9,616 nucleotides of DNA from an uncultured Clostridia bacterium (GTDB taxonomy: Bacteria; Bacillota; Clostridia; Oscillospirales; Acutalibacteraceae). A program made the translations under genes and the position numbers. The first letter of the stretch is position 1. Each line of letters starts with the position of its first letter. The stretch is from positions 1 through 9,616 of the forward strand of contig CAMMKL010000064.1 of the NCBI GenBank assembly GCA_946497265.1. The letters run 5' to 3'. This document shows, piece after piece, positions 1 through 7,009 of the stretch. A model generated the notes under the pieces. That model was not told the DNA's origin. It saw only the letters and a list, made by a program, of their open reading frames with translations, and searched no databases.

Positions 1-425
1 GGCGGTAGATTAAATTTCATGCTGGGGAATACCCCACTGCCGGGAAAACCGTATCCCATAAAAGGCTTCACGTCCTCAAATCCACAGTCCATAGGGGTTC
101 GGTTGGGGGAAACGTGCCATTTTCCAGCGTAAAAGCATTGGTAACCGGCGTCGCGCATGCAATTCCCCAGCAGTGGGATGCCATCGTGAATGTCGGTGTA
201 ATTATCAACAACGCCGTGCTTGTGAGGGTACAAGCCGGTCATCAGGCTGGCGCGTGCGGGGGCACAGATAGCGGAGGGGGTGAAAGCGTTTGTGAACTTC
301 ATACCGTTTTCCGCCAAAGCATCAATGTGCGGCGTTTTGCAGATGTCGTTTTTCCCGTAGGCGCTGACGGTGTCAAAGCGTTGCTGATCAGACAGTATAT
401 AAAGGATATTTTTACGTTTTTCCAT
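1..425 (-). CDS. Sulfatase, Cys-type, N-terminal part (partial at left edge)
   Basis: Type I sulfatase of the alkaline-phosphatase superfamily, expected to hydrolyse a sulfate ester on a sugar. Only the first 141 codons are present; the C-terminal part lies beyond the left edge. The protein starts MEKRKNILYILSDQQRFDT, with the metal-binding Asp at residue 13 followed by QQ rather than the commoner DQ. The signature SAICAPARASLMTG places the formylglycine precursor Cys at about residue 54 and Arg at 58. GKWH follows near residue 107. Cys-type sulfatases need post-translational conversion of this Cys to formylglycine, and no maturase gene is visible here. There is no signal peptide, so it is probably cytoplasmic. 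AGGAGGG (433-439) lies 7 nt before the ATG and overlaps the stop codon of the upstream fucosidase gene, so the two are very likely co-transcribed and perhaps translationally coupled. The family is firm; the substrate is unknown. Confidence 0.93.
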   Translation of the reverse strand, partial: MEKRKNILYILSDQQRFDTVSAYGKNDICKTPHIDALAENGMKFTNAFTPSAICAPARASLMTGLYPHKHGVVDNYTDIHDGIPLLGNCMRDAGYQCFYAGKWHVSPNRTPMDCGFEDVKPFMGYGFPGSGVFPSMKFNLP

Positions 426-437
426 GGAATAGCCCTC

Positions 438-1802
438 CTATGGTTTGTTGGTGGTGATGCAAAAGCCTTCGGCATAGAACGCGCCGCCCATAGGGACTTC
501 GTCCAATGACAGCGTAACACGATTGCCGTTTTGACGAAATTTGATCGTTTTTCCGCAGCGTATGCAGATTACCTTGACGACGGAACCGGATACATGGATT
601 TGCAGATGTTCGGGAAGGTCTGGAATTTCATCATAGGCATAAAAGGCGTATACTCGGTTTTCTTTTTGCGTATAGAATAGGCGGTCTTCCCTATATGGGG
701 CGCAAATGCGGGTGCCGTAAATCCCCTCTCCGAAGATTTTCAGCCAAGCGCCCATATCCCGCAGAGAACGCACCGCCGGTGCGGGAAGTTCTCCATCCGG
801 CTGGGGCGCTATGTTCAGCGCTAAATTTCCGCCTTTGCTTACCACTTCAAGAAGCAGATGGACAAGCTGCCGGCCGCTTTTGAATCTGTCGGTGTAATGA
901 AACGAGAATTTTTGCCCGACAGTGGTGCAGGTTTCCCAGGGTACGGCCAGGGCCGACTCCGGAACGGTTTTTTCCGGGGTAATGAAATTTTCGTATTCGC
1001 CGCCACAGGTACGTTCACAGACGATCAGATGGGGCTGAGCAGCAGAGCGGATTTCCTCTACAATTTCCCCAAGCCGGATATCTTGTCCGGCATTGTCTGG
1101 CCGAACCCATCCTCCGTCCAGCCAGAGGACATCGATTTTGCCGTATTTGGTACACAGTTCACGGATCTGCTCGTGAGTAAAGCGGACAAATTTTTCCCAC
1201 AATTCTGGATGCTCGCTTACATCGTAATTGACGTTGCGGGTGGGGGCGGCGCCGAATGCGGGCGCCCAGTAGTATTCGCTGTGCCAGTCCGGTTTGGAAA
1301 AATATGCGGAGATTGCAAGGCCGCGGCTGCGGAATTCGCGGTACAACGCGGCTACAACATCCGCGTTTTTATTGGTATGAAAGGGACAGTCAGGCCCCGT
1401 AATTTTGTAGTCTGTGGTAGCGGTGTCAAACATGCAGAAGCCGTCGTGATGCTTGGTGGTGAACAATAGATATTTGAAACCGCATTCCTCCGCGAGATTT
1501 GCCCATGCAGCCGGGTTGAATTTTACAGGGTTAAAGGTTTTGTTGGCCTGCCAATATTGGCTTTTGCAGGTTTCAGCGTCCGCCCATGTGAAATCCCCCT
1601 GGCTCCAGGCAGCGTCGCCGTCGCTCAGGGGCCAGCTTTCGTAGGTGCCGAGCTGGCATCCCGGCGCCCAATGCATCATAAGGCCCAGTTTCAAGCCCAT
1701 GAACCATTCCAGATGCTCCCGGACGGCTTGCCCCTTTGGGGCGATATATTCCTCTGGAGGCGTATAGGTGTGGACACCATTGGAGATAACTTCTTTTTTC
1801 AT
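438..1802 (-). CDS. GH29 alpha-L-fucosidase
   Basis: Retaining glycoside hydrolase family 29, expected to release L-fucose from fucosylated oligosaccharides. The protein is 454 aa, a normal length for a compact bacterial GH29. Family landmarks run in order: a GLKLGLMMHWAP strand near residues 36-47, FTTKHHDGF near 114-122, YFSKPDWHS near 167-175, and KIDVLWLDGGW near 222-232, where Asp229 is the expected nucleophile. A YENFITPE segment near 270-277 and SKGGNLALNIAP near 322-333 follow, then a small beta-rich C-terminal region. The acid/base residue cannot be assigned by eye. There is no signal peptide, so it is probably intracellular and would act on imported oligosaccharides. I chose the ATG at 1800-1802 because AGGGAGA (1811-1817) lies 8 nt upstream; an in-frame ATG at 1853 would translate through a strong hairpin. 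It is followed after 12 nt by a sulfatase, which suggests a sulfated fucosylated substrate (inference). Confidence 0.93.
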   Translation of the reverse strand: MKKEVISNGVHTYTPPEEYIAPKGQAVREHLEWFMGLKLGLMMHWAPGCQLGTYESWPLSDGDAAWSQGDFTWADAETCKSQYWQANKTFNPVKFNPAAWANLAEECGFKYLLFTTKHHDGFCMFDTATTDYKITGPDCPFHTNKNADVVAALYREFRSRGLAISAYFSKPDWHSEYYWAPAFGAAPTRNVNYDVSEHPELWEKFVRFTHEQIRELCTKYGKIDVLWLDGGWVRPDNAGQDIRLGEIVEEIRSAAQPHLIVCERTCGGEYENFITPEKTVPESALAVPWETCTTVGQKFSFHYTDRFKSGRQLVHLLLEVVSKGGNLALNIAPQPDGELPAPAVRSLRDMGAWLKIFGEGIYGTRICAPYREDRLFYTQKENRVYAFYAYDEIPDLPEHLQIHVSGSVVKVICIRCGKTIKFRQNGNRVTLSLDEVPMGGAFYAEGFCITTNKP

Positions 1803-1934
1803 GGCAATATTCTCCCTATAAGAATGCCCGGCCCGGACTGTCGGGCCGGGCAAAACCGGCAGAAACCGGCGGGTGCTAATTACAGTTTAACTATAACGCC
1901 GGAGGATGCATTTTTAAAGTGACAAATTTTTATG
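1803..1934 (-). other. Intergenic spacer between kinase and fucosidase genes
   Basis: This 132-nt spacer is much longer than the other gaps in the minus-strand arm (a 4-nt overlap and 12 nt). It contains the hairpin at 1826-1851, a direct repeat of the 8-mer AAACCGGC (1853-1870) and an AT-rich half (1872-1934). I could not find a convincing -35/-10 pair for a separate promoter on the minus strand, so read-through from the regulator promoter is the simplest model. Confidence 0.45.
1826..1851 (-). other. Strong GC-rich hairpin in the leader of the fucosidase gene
   Basis: A perfect 10-bp inverted repeat (GCCCGGCCCG / CGGGCCGGGC) with a 6-nt loop lies between the kinase and fucosidase genes. 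On the minus-strand transcript it ends 23 nt before the fucosidase ATG and just upstream of the ribosome binding site. It has no U-tract after it in that direction, so it does not look like a simple intrinsic terminator. A second weak stem (CCGGCG at 1866-1871 with CGCCGG at 1897-1902) lies just upstream of it in the transcript. Possible roles are mRNA end protection after processing, or modulation of fucosidase and sulfatase expression relative to the regulators. The structure is clear; the function is inferred. Confidence 0.6.
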
Positions 1935-3707
1935 TTACGGTGTAATTTTTTCAGATGCAGGAATGGTAATGCGGGCCATCAGATGGCCGTTGTCCCCATA
2001 GAGATACTTAAGGCCGCTTCCATCACCAAAACGGAGCCGAAGCCTTTCGTTAACGTTACGGATGCCGAAGCCGTGGGTTACTTTCAGTCCAACGTCCTGA
2101 TATGCCAGATAAGCGTTTAGTTTGTCTGCATCCGCACCCGAACCGGTATCGGTCACGTCGATCAAAACCCGTCCGCCTTGCAGATAAGCATGGATATAAA
2201 CGGTAATTCCTTTGTCCTGCCGGGAGATTCCGTGACGGATGGAGTTTTCCACCAAAGGCTGTAAGGTAAATTTGGGAATTATAATATGCTCATCAGAGCA
2301 GTCAACTGAGACGTTAAGACGAATATCTTGACGAAAACGAAGGACGTAAATGGAAATATATTCGCGGATGTTGTCAAGCTCTGTTTTCATCATTACCAAT
2401 TGATCCGGTTCGGTGATGCTGTACCTCATCAAGTGGGCGATGGAATCCACAGTAGCGGCAATGTCATCCTGGCCACGCATAAGCGCCATATAATTGACTG
2501 CGTTCATGGCGTTTAGTACAAAGTGGGGATTCATTTGAGCTTGCAGGGCGCGAAGCTCGCTCAAACGGCGTTGTTCTTCCTTCGTGCGCACTTGGTCGAT
2601 CAGCCGGTTAACATGGGCGATCAGGCTGCCGAAGCTGCTGTTCAATTGTTTGATTTCACGGGGCCCCCTACAGAAAAAATGATTCAGGTCCACATTGCGG
2701 GTGTCGGTAATGCTTTCAATTTTCTGGGCTAAGCGTATCACCGGGCGGGAGATGCTTTTGGATAGCAGCAAAGAGACCAGCGCGCTTACACCCAAGAAAA
2801 TAAACGAGAAAAGCAGGTACGGCGCCATCATATCGTATACCTGGTTGGTGATATCGCTATATGGCGTCAAAAAAACGAGCTGAAGGCCCCATTCCAATTC
2901 CTCCGCACTGCAAATATAGGAAATGCCATTGAGCGTAACATTCTCACTGGACATATTCGAAAACGAAAAAGGGAAAGTGCCCGGCAATGCAGACAGGTTA
3001 TCTGATTGGTAAACCAGCTCGTCCTCCTTATTCAAAAGAATAAAGCCGCTGTTTTTAGTAATGGGATCAAAAGAAAGGATACGGGGTATGCTGCTGAGCG
3101 GCAAGCTGCCTAACAAAACGCCCACGCCGTTTTTTTCATAAGGGCCTGGATAAAAACTGTTCTGGAGCTTGCAGGCAAAGCATAGGTTCGCATAATCCTT
3201 ATCAACAAAGATATGCTGCCCACTTAGATTTTCAAGTGCGTTTTGGTACCATTCTTCGTTTTCAACTGTTTTTCCGTTAAACACACGGCTTACATTGGCA
3301 ATCGTCGTATTCGGCTGAAACAATTCGCTGACAGCTAGTTCCGGATTGACATACAGCACAGTAGAAAAATTGTTGCTAAGCAGGCTTGTCTGGGCGTTAA
3401 GATGATAGGAAATGCATTCATTGATGCTGATTTTGGTGCGCATATCCTGTAAGGAGTCCCGCCCGATCGGCATAGCCAACAGATTACCCAGTTCTTCGCT
3501 GCTTGTGTACTGATATACGAGTTGGTCGATCGTTTGAGTGAAAGTTCGGCTCAAATTTTGATTGGCGTCAATCAGAGCGGTTTGGGAGGCCAAAAGCTGC
3601 TCGGTGATTGAATTTCGAAATAAAAGATAAGTTGTGATGCTTAAAATTAAAAGAAGTGCGGAATTGATGAAGCAAATGATGATGAAACTCCGTTTGGTGA
3701 TGCTCAC
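1935..3707 (-). CDS. YesM-family sensor histidine kinase
   Basis: Membrane sensor kinase of 590 aa that should phosphorylate the adjacent YesN-type regulator. It has a short cytoplasmic N-terminus, a membrane segment at about 8-30, a large extracellular sensor region at about 31-293 (probably a Cache-type fold, judged from position and family), and a second membrane segment at about 294-316. A HAMP-like linker follows at about 317-370, then the His_kinase region with QAQMNPHFVLNAMNAV, where His395 is the expected phosphoacceptor. The ATPase domain has LQPLVENSIRHG (Asn488), DVTDTGSG (Asp520) and GFGIRNVNERL at 546-556. All key residues are present. The segment after the His reads FVLNAMNAV rather than the more usual FLFNTLN-type sequence. 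The start is GTG at 3705-3707, overlapping the regulator stop in a GTGA junction; CCCTCC (3716-3721) gives GGAGGG 8 nt upstream of it. Confidence 0.95.
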   Translation of the reverse strand: MSITKRSFIIICFINSALLLILSITTYLLFRNSITEQLLASQTALIDANQNLSRTFTQTIDQLVYQYTSSEELGNLLAMPIGRDSLQDMRTKISINECISYHLNAQTSLLSNNFSTVLYVNPELAVSELFQPNTTIANVSRVFNGKTVENEEWYQNALENLSGQHIFVDKDYANLCFACKLQNSFYPGPYEKNGVGVLLGSLPLSSIPRILSFDPITKNSGFILLNKEDELVYQSDNLSALPGTFPFSFSNMSSENVTLNGISYICSAEELEWGLQLVFLTPYSDITNQVYDMMAPYLLFSFIFLGVSALVSLLLSKSISRPVIRLAQKIESITDTRNVDLNHFFCRGPREIKQLNSSFGSLIAHVNRLIDQVRTKEEQRRLSELRALQAQMNPHFVLNAMNAVNYMALMRGQDDIAATVDSIAHLMRYSITEPDQLVMMKTELDNIREYISIYVLRFRQDIRLNVSVDCSDEHIIIPKFTLQPLVENSIRHGISRQDKGITVYIHAYLQGGRVLIDVTDTGSGADADKLNAYLAYQDVGLKVTHGFGIRNVNERLRLRFGDGSGLKYLYGDNGHLMARITIPASEKITP

Positions 3708-4795
3708 GGCTGATTCCCTCCAGAAAACGTGGAAACATCCTGATGCCCGGTACTATAAAGATTGCGGAATTCGCTTGGGGTCATACTTGTCCTCTTTTTA
3801 AAGATTTTGGCAAAATAACGGGGGTCTTCATAACCGGAACGTTTGCTTACGTCTTTGATAGGGATGGAAACATCGCGAAGCAGGGCTTTGGCTTCGTTCA
3901 GGCGCTGCCGGGCCAGATAATTGCTGATATTCTGTCCGGTCGCCTGTTTGAAAATGGTGCTCAGATAAGGCAGGGAGAGATGCGCGGCTTCCGCAATCGA
4001 GGAGATGTTAAAATAAGGGTCTGAAAAATGTTCCTGAATCATTTGGACGGAGTAGGCTACGATGGGATCAATATACTGGTTTTTACAGTTTTCGGCATAT
4101 TCCATAAGATCATAATAACGTTTGGAGAGGTACGCAATACGGGCGTATGGGGAAGACAATTGCCAATATTCTTCCATAGCTTGCTGTTTGATCGCTGAAA
4201 GAGAAGGCTTATCCTTGCCGATCTCTTCCTGATAGATGAATAGGTAATTCAAAAGCTGAAGGCCTAACGCGTCATGCCTGTCGATTGAAAGAGATTCCAT
4301 GACCTTTTCCGAAATCATCAGTTCCCCCAGGAACGCCATATCTCCCTTACGCAGTGCTGCCAACACCTGTTCGCGTAGGGTTTCGTCATACATGTACCAA
4401 TAATTGTCTTTTTGGGGATCGAGTTCACGTTTGATACCAGCCAGTCGTTTCTCAAGATCTGTAATTTTTTTACGCGTAATGGGTTTTAGAATGTAGTCAA
4501 CCACCTGGTATTGAAGCGCCCGTTGGGCATAATCAAACTCCCCATGGCCGCTGATGAGGATCATACGGATGCCTCGGTAGTTTTCGTACAAATATTTGGT
4601 TAGTTCCAACCCGTCCATTCCCGGCATCTTAATGTCCGAAATCACCACATCCGGACAACTCTTTTTGATAATGGAAATGGCCTCTGTTCCGTTGGTGGCA
4701 CAGCCAATCAATTCACCGTCAAATTCCTTCCAATGAAGCATTTGCTGCAGACCTTCCAAGGCCAGATAATCGTCGTCTACCAAAAGAATTTTCAT
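3704..4795 (-). CDS. YesN-type response regulator, REC plus AraC DNA-binding domain
   Basis: Two-component response regulator that should bind DNA when phosphorylated by the overlapping kinase. With the start used here it is 363 aa. An N-terminal receiver domain (about 1-120) begins MKILLVDDD. Its phosphoacceptor Asp is near residue 54 in VVISDIKMPGMDG, the switch Ser is in ISGHGEF, and the conserved Lys is in YILKPI near 104. A linker region of about 120 residues follows. The C-terminal AraC-type domain (about 243-346) has two helix-turn-helix units, ISSIAEAAHLSLPYLSTIFK and IKDVSKRSGYEDPRYFAKIF, and ends in TPSEFRNLY. I prefer the ATG at 4793-4795 because GGTGA lies 5 nt upstream and the family normally starts at this point. 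An in-frame ATG at 4826-4828 would add 11 residues but has little upstream signal. The likely target is the divergent region at 4829-5039. Confidence 0.94.
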   Translation of the reverse strand: MKILLVDDDYLALEGLQQMLHWKEFDGELIGCATNGTEAISIIKKSCPDVVISDIKMPGMDGLELTKYLYENYRGIRMILISGHGEFDYAQRALQYQVVDYILKPITRKKITDLEKRLAGIKRELDPQKDNYWYMYDETLREQVLAALRKGDMAFLGELMISEKVMESLSIDRHDALGLQLLNYLFIYQEEIGKDKPSLSAIKQQAMEEYWQLSSPYARIAYLSKRYYDLMEYAENCKNQYIDPIVAYSVQMIQEHFSDPYFNISSIAEAAHLSLPYLSTIFKQATGQNISNYLARQRLNEAKALLRDVSIPIKDVSKRSGYEDPRYFAKIFKKRTSMTPSEFRNLYSTGHQDVSTFSGGNQP

Positions 4796-4853
4796 ATTTT
4801 TCACCGTACTCCATTCAGCATCATTCATGTTAATATAGCATCCAATGCGCTAC

Positions 4854-4882
4854 ATTATAGCATGTTTTAATATATATGTCAA
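4854..4882 (-). promoter_or_regulatory. Consensus sigma-A-type promoter for the regulator arm
   Basis: On the minus strand TTGACA (4877-4882) and TATAAT (4854-4859) are separated by exactly 17 nt, so both hexamers match the consensus fully. Transcription would start near 4847, about 50 nt upstream of the preferred regulator start. This promoter would drive regulator, kinase and, by read-through, fucosidase and sulfatase. Both hexamers and the spacer are read directly from the sequence. Confidence 0.85.
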
Positions 4883-4900
4883 AAACATAATCGAAATATG

Positions 4901-4929
4901 ATGATTTTTAGCATAATTTATGCAATCAT
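4901..4929. promoter_or_regulatory. Palindrome between divergent promoters, candidate operator
   Basis: GCATA-ATT-TATGC (4911-4923) is a short palindrome. It is flanked by a second pair of arms, ATGATT (4901-4906) and AATCAT (4924-4929), with four extra bases on the left side only. It lies 19 nt upstream of the minus-strand -35 element and about 33 nt upstream of the plus-strand -35, a position where one activator could serve both arms. Binding by the local AraC-type regulator is inference only, and the DNA is AT-rich, so chance is possible. Confidence 0.35.
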
Positions 4930-4961
4930 AAAAAAATGCACCTTACTTAAAATTAGTATCG

Positions 4962-4991
4962 TTGCTGAGGGGTTTCTTGGTTTGTTATACT
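4962..4991 (+). promoter_or_regulatory. Putative extended -10 promoter for the transporter operon
   Basis: TATACT (4986-4991) is preceded by TG one base away (4983-4984), making an extended -10 element. A weak -35, TTGCTG (4962-4967), lies 18 nt upstream. The first transporter codon is about 48 nt downstream of the -10. The poor -35 fits a promoter that needs an activator, which agrees with control by the divergent two-component system (inference). Confidence 0.6.
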
Positions 4992-4997
4992 GAAACC
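4971..4997 (+). promoter_or_regulatory. Inverted repeat flanking the transporter -10 element
   Basis: GGTTTC (4971-4976) and GAAACC (4992-4997) form 6-nt inverted arms separated by 15 nt, with the extended -10 between them. The centre-to-centre distance of 21 nt is two helical turns, as for a dimeric repressor site. It is only six bases per arm, so this is a candidate and not an established operator. Confidence 0.3.
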
Positions 4998-5039
4998 AGA
5001 TCATAAAGAGCAAGAAAAAGCAAAAGAGGAGGGAACGTT

Positions 5040-5993
5040 ATGAAACAATCCGTCAACGGCACAGCGCTGACGCGAAAGAAAAAAGGTTTCTGGAAGACGT
5101 TCAAAAAGAGCTTGCCTCTGACCGTTATGGCTTTGCCGGGCCTAGTGGTTATGTTCCTGTTCCGTTATCTGCCGATGTCCGGTTTGCTGCTTGCATTCAA
5201 ACGTTTCAGTGTGCGCAAGGGCATCTTCGGCAGCGACTGGGTTGGGTGGGAGAATTTTGAATTCCTATTCAAAACATCCGACGCTTGGACCATAACCCGA
5301 AACACCATTTTGTATAACGCCTTATTTATTGCGTTGGATTTGGTTATGGCGGTAGCCATGGCGATCGGCCTGAGCGAATTGCTGCGTAAGCGCAGAGCTA
5401 AGATCTATCAAACAATCTTTATGGCACCGTACTTCTTATCTTGGGTGGTTGTCTCCTTTATGGCATTCTCGCTTTTTAGCGTAGACGACGGCCTGTTTAA
5501 TCATCTTTTGGCCTACTTTGGGCTTTCCGGCGTAGATTGGTATTCCGATCCCGGTAAATGGCCGTTTATTCTGACATTCTTCCAAGTTTGGAAGACCGTA
5601 GGCTACTCTACCGTTATGTACCTAAGCTCGCTTACGGGCATTTCCAACGATTATTACGAGGCCGCTATTATCGACGGCGCTACAAAATGGCAGCAGATCA
5701 AATGTATTACATTGCCTTGCCTAAAGCCTATGATGATCGTGCTAACCATTTTGGCGATCGGAAAAATTTTTTATGCGGACTTTGGCTTGTTTTTCCAGCT
5801 CCCGCGGGACTCGGGGCCGCTGTTCCAGGTGACGCAGGTAATCGATACGTATGTGTATCGGGCATTAAAAGAAACAGGGAACGTAGGGATGGCGGCGGCC
5901 GCCAGCCTGTATCAATCCATTGTCGGCTTTGTTTTGGTTGTCGGCACGAACCTGATTGTGCGCAAAATTGAGCCGGACAGCGCGTTGTTCTAG
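5040..5993 (+). CDS. ABC sugar transporter permease, LplB-type
   Basis: Inner-membrane permease subunit of a carbohydrate ABC importer, 317 aa. After a basic N-terminus (KKKGFWKTFKK) come six likely membrane segments at about 26-45, 86-114, 122-148, 174-198, 227-246 and 287-305. The cytoplasmic EAA loop, YYEAAIIDGATKWQQIKCIT, at about 205-224 is where the ATPase docks. The N-terminal LPGLVVMFLFRYLPMSGLLLAF region is typical of permeases in LplABC/YtcP-type systems for oligosaccharides and aldouronates. AGGAGG (5027-5032) lies 7 nt before the ATG. It is the first gene of the plus-strand operon and is followed after 15 nt by the second permease. No ATPase gene is present, as is usual for this class, which shares an MsmX-like ATPase encoded elsewhere. 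Substrate is inferred from neighbours only. Confidence 0.95.
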   Translation: MKQSVNGTALTRKKKGFWKTFKKSLPLTVMALPGLVVMFLFRYLPMSGLLLAFKRFSVRKGIFGSDWVGWENFEFLFKTSDAWTITRNTILYNALFIALDLVMAVAMAIGLSELLRKRRAKIYQTIFMAPYFLSWVVVSFMAFSLFSVDDGLFNHLLAYFGLSGVDWYSDPGKWPFILTFFQVWKTVGYSTVMYLSSLTGISNDYYEAAIIDGATKWQQIKCITLPCLKPMMIVLTILAIGKIFYADFGLFFQLPRDSGPLFQVTQVIDTYVYRALKETGNVGMAAAASLYQSIVGFVLVVGTNLIVRKIEPDSALF

Positions 5994-6008
5994 GGAAGGG
6001 GAACAGTC

Positions 6009-6950
6009 ATGAGACACTTTTTTTCAAGAAAAGCAAAAGATGACGATGCCGTCCAAGATTTAACAATCAATCGGATATCCAAAAAGGCGAACGTTATCTT
6101 AAATATCATCTTTATCATCTGGACGCTAACCTGCGTGTTGCCTTTGATCCTGGTGGTGATTGTATCGTTTAGCAGCGAGCAAAGTATTTTTGAGAACGGC
6201 TACAGCTTTTTTCCATCTGAATGGAGTTTTGACGCTTACAATTTCTTTTTTAAATTGGGGGATCAATTGATCCGTTCGTATGGAATCACAATTTTTGTTA
6301 CGGTAGTCGGAACGTTGTTCAGCCTGGTAATTACAGCGATGTTTGCATATGTGCTAAGCCGCAGCGACTATGCTTACAATCGGATTTTTACCTTATTGAT
6401 GCTGTTTACCATGCTGTTCAATGGCGGTATTGTTGCCACCTATATGGTAAATACCCAACTACTTGGACTTGGGGATAGTGTGTGGGCGCTTATTTTTCCG
6501 ATGTCTTTCAACGCGTTTTATGTGGTCGTGCTGCGGACATTTTATAAAAGCATACCGATGGAGATTATCGAGGCGGCGCGCATAGACGGTGCCAGCGAAT
6601 TTAAAATCTTTTTCAGGGTTGTGGTACCGCTCTCAAAGCCCGGCCTTGCAACGATCGGTATGTTTACGATGATCGCTTACTGGAACGACTGGTTTCTTGG
6701 TATGCTGTATATTATCGATCAGAAAAAATACCCTGTGCAGACACTCTTGTGGAGTATGCAAAACAGTTTGGAATTCATGAAGCAATCTTCCGCCAATGCC
6801 TTGGAGTATGCGGAGATGGCAAAGAATGCACCTACGGACAGCGGCCGCATGGCTTTGACCGTGCTTGTGGTACTGCCTATCCTGCTGGCGTATCCTTACT
6901 TCCAAAAGTATTTTGTCAAAGGCCTGACGGTAGGTGGGGTAAAAGGTTAA
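6009..6950 (+). CDS. ABC sugar transporter permease, YtcP/MalG-type
   Basis: Second permease subunit, 313 aa, expected to pair with the product of the preceding gene. It has likely membrane segments at about 29-55, 91-115, 124-146, 157-176, 208-228 and 281-300. The EAA loop, EIIEAARIDGASEFKIFFRV, lies at about 185-204, and the C-terminus ends YFVKGLTVGGVKG, a characteristic tail of this permease subfamily. A GGAAGGGG stretch (about 5994-6001) precedes the ATG. The short spacing to both neighbours supports one operon with the first permease and the binding protein. Confidence 0.95.
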   Translation: MRHFFSRKAKDDDAVQDLTINRISKKANVILNIIFIIWTLTCVLPLILVVIVSFSSEQSIFENGYSFFPSEWSFDAYNFFFKLGDQLIRSYGITIFVTVVGTLFSLVITAMFAYVLSRSDYAYNRIFTLLMLFTMLFNGGIVATYMVNTQLLGLGDSVWALIFPMSFNAFYVVVLRTFYKSIPMEIIEAARIDGASEFKIFFRVVVPLSKPGLATIGMFTMIAYWNDWFLGMLYIIDQKKYPVQTLLWSMQNSLEFMKQSSANALEYAEMAKNAPTDSGRMALTVLVVLPILLAYPYFQKYFVKGLTVGGVKG

Positions 6951-6960
6951 TATGGAATCG

Positions 6961-6984
6961 AGGCGCGTTTTAAAGATTGCGCCT
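6961..6984 (+). other. Small intercistronic hairpin before the binding-protein gene
   Basis: AGGCGC (6961-6966) and GCGCCT (6979-6984) can form a 6-bp stem with a 12-nt loop between the second permease and the binding-protein gene, ending 11 nt before its ribosome binding site. Such stems often lie upstream of highly expressed binding-protein genes and can protect a processed mRNA. The stem is short and the role is inferred. Confidence 0.35.
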
Positions 6985-7009
6985 GATAGATAAAAAAGGA
7001 GGAAAATTT

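Noticed and set aside
114..509. 131-codon open frame on the plus strand
   Set aside because: It is antisense to the left-edge sulfatase and the end of the fucosidase, both of which have strong family motifs.
858..1469. 203-codon open frame on the plus strand
   Set aside because: It lies wholly inside the fucosidase gene on the opposite strand, has no family-like motif, and is best explained as an antisense shadow.
1803..1853. Upstream in-frame start for the fucosidase that adds 17 residues
   Set aside because: The added residues would be encoded by the strong hairpin and do not resemble a signal peptide. The ATG at 1802 has a well-placed ribosome binding site.
4796..4828. Upstream in-frame ATG for the response regulator
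   Set aside because: It has little ribosome binding signal, and the receiver domain normally starts at MKILLVDDD. It is not fully excluded, since the mapped promoter could serve either start.
4991..5003. TGAAACCAGATCA as a catabolite-responsive element
   Set aside because: It lacks the central CG and is one base short of the cre consensus, so the resemblance is only at the ends.
6977..7009. Upstream in-frame start for the binding protein that adds 11 residues
   Set aside because: The AAGGAGG ribosome binding site would then be inside the gene, and the extension would precede a normal lipoprotein signal peptide.
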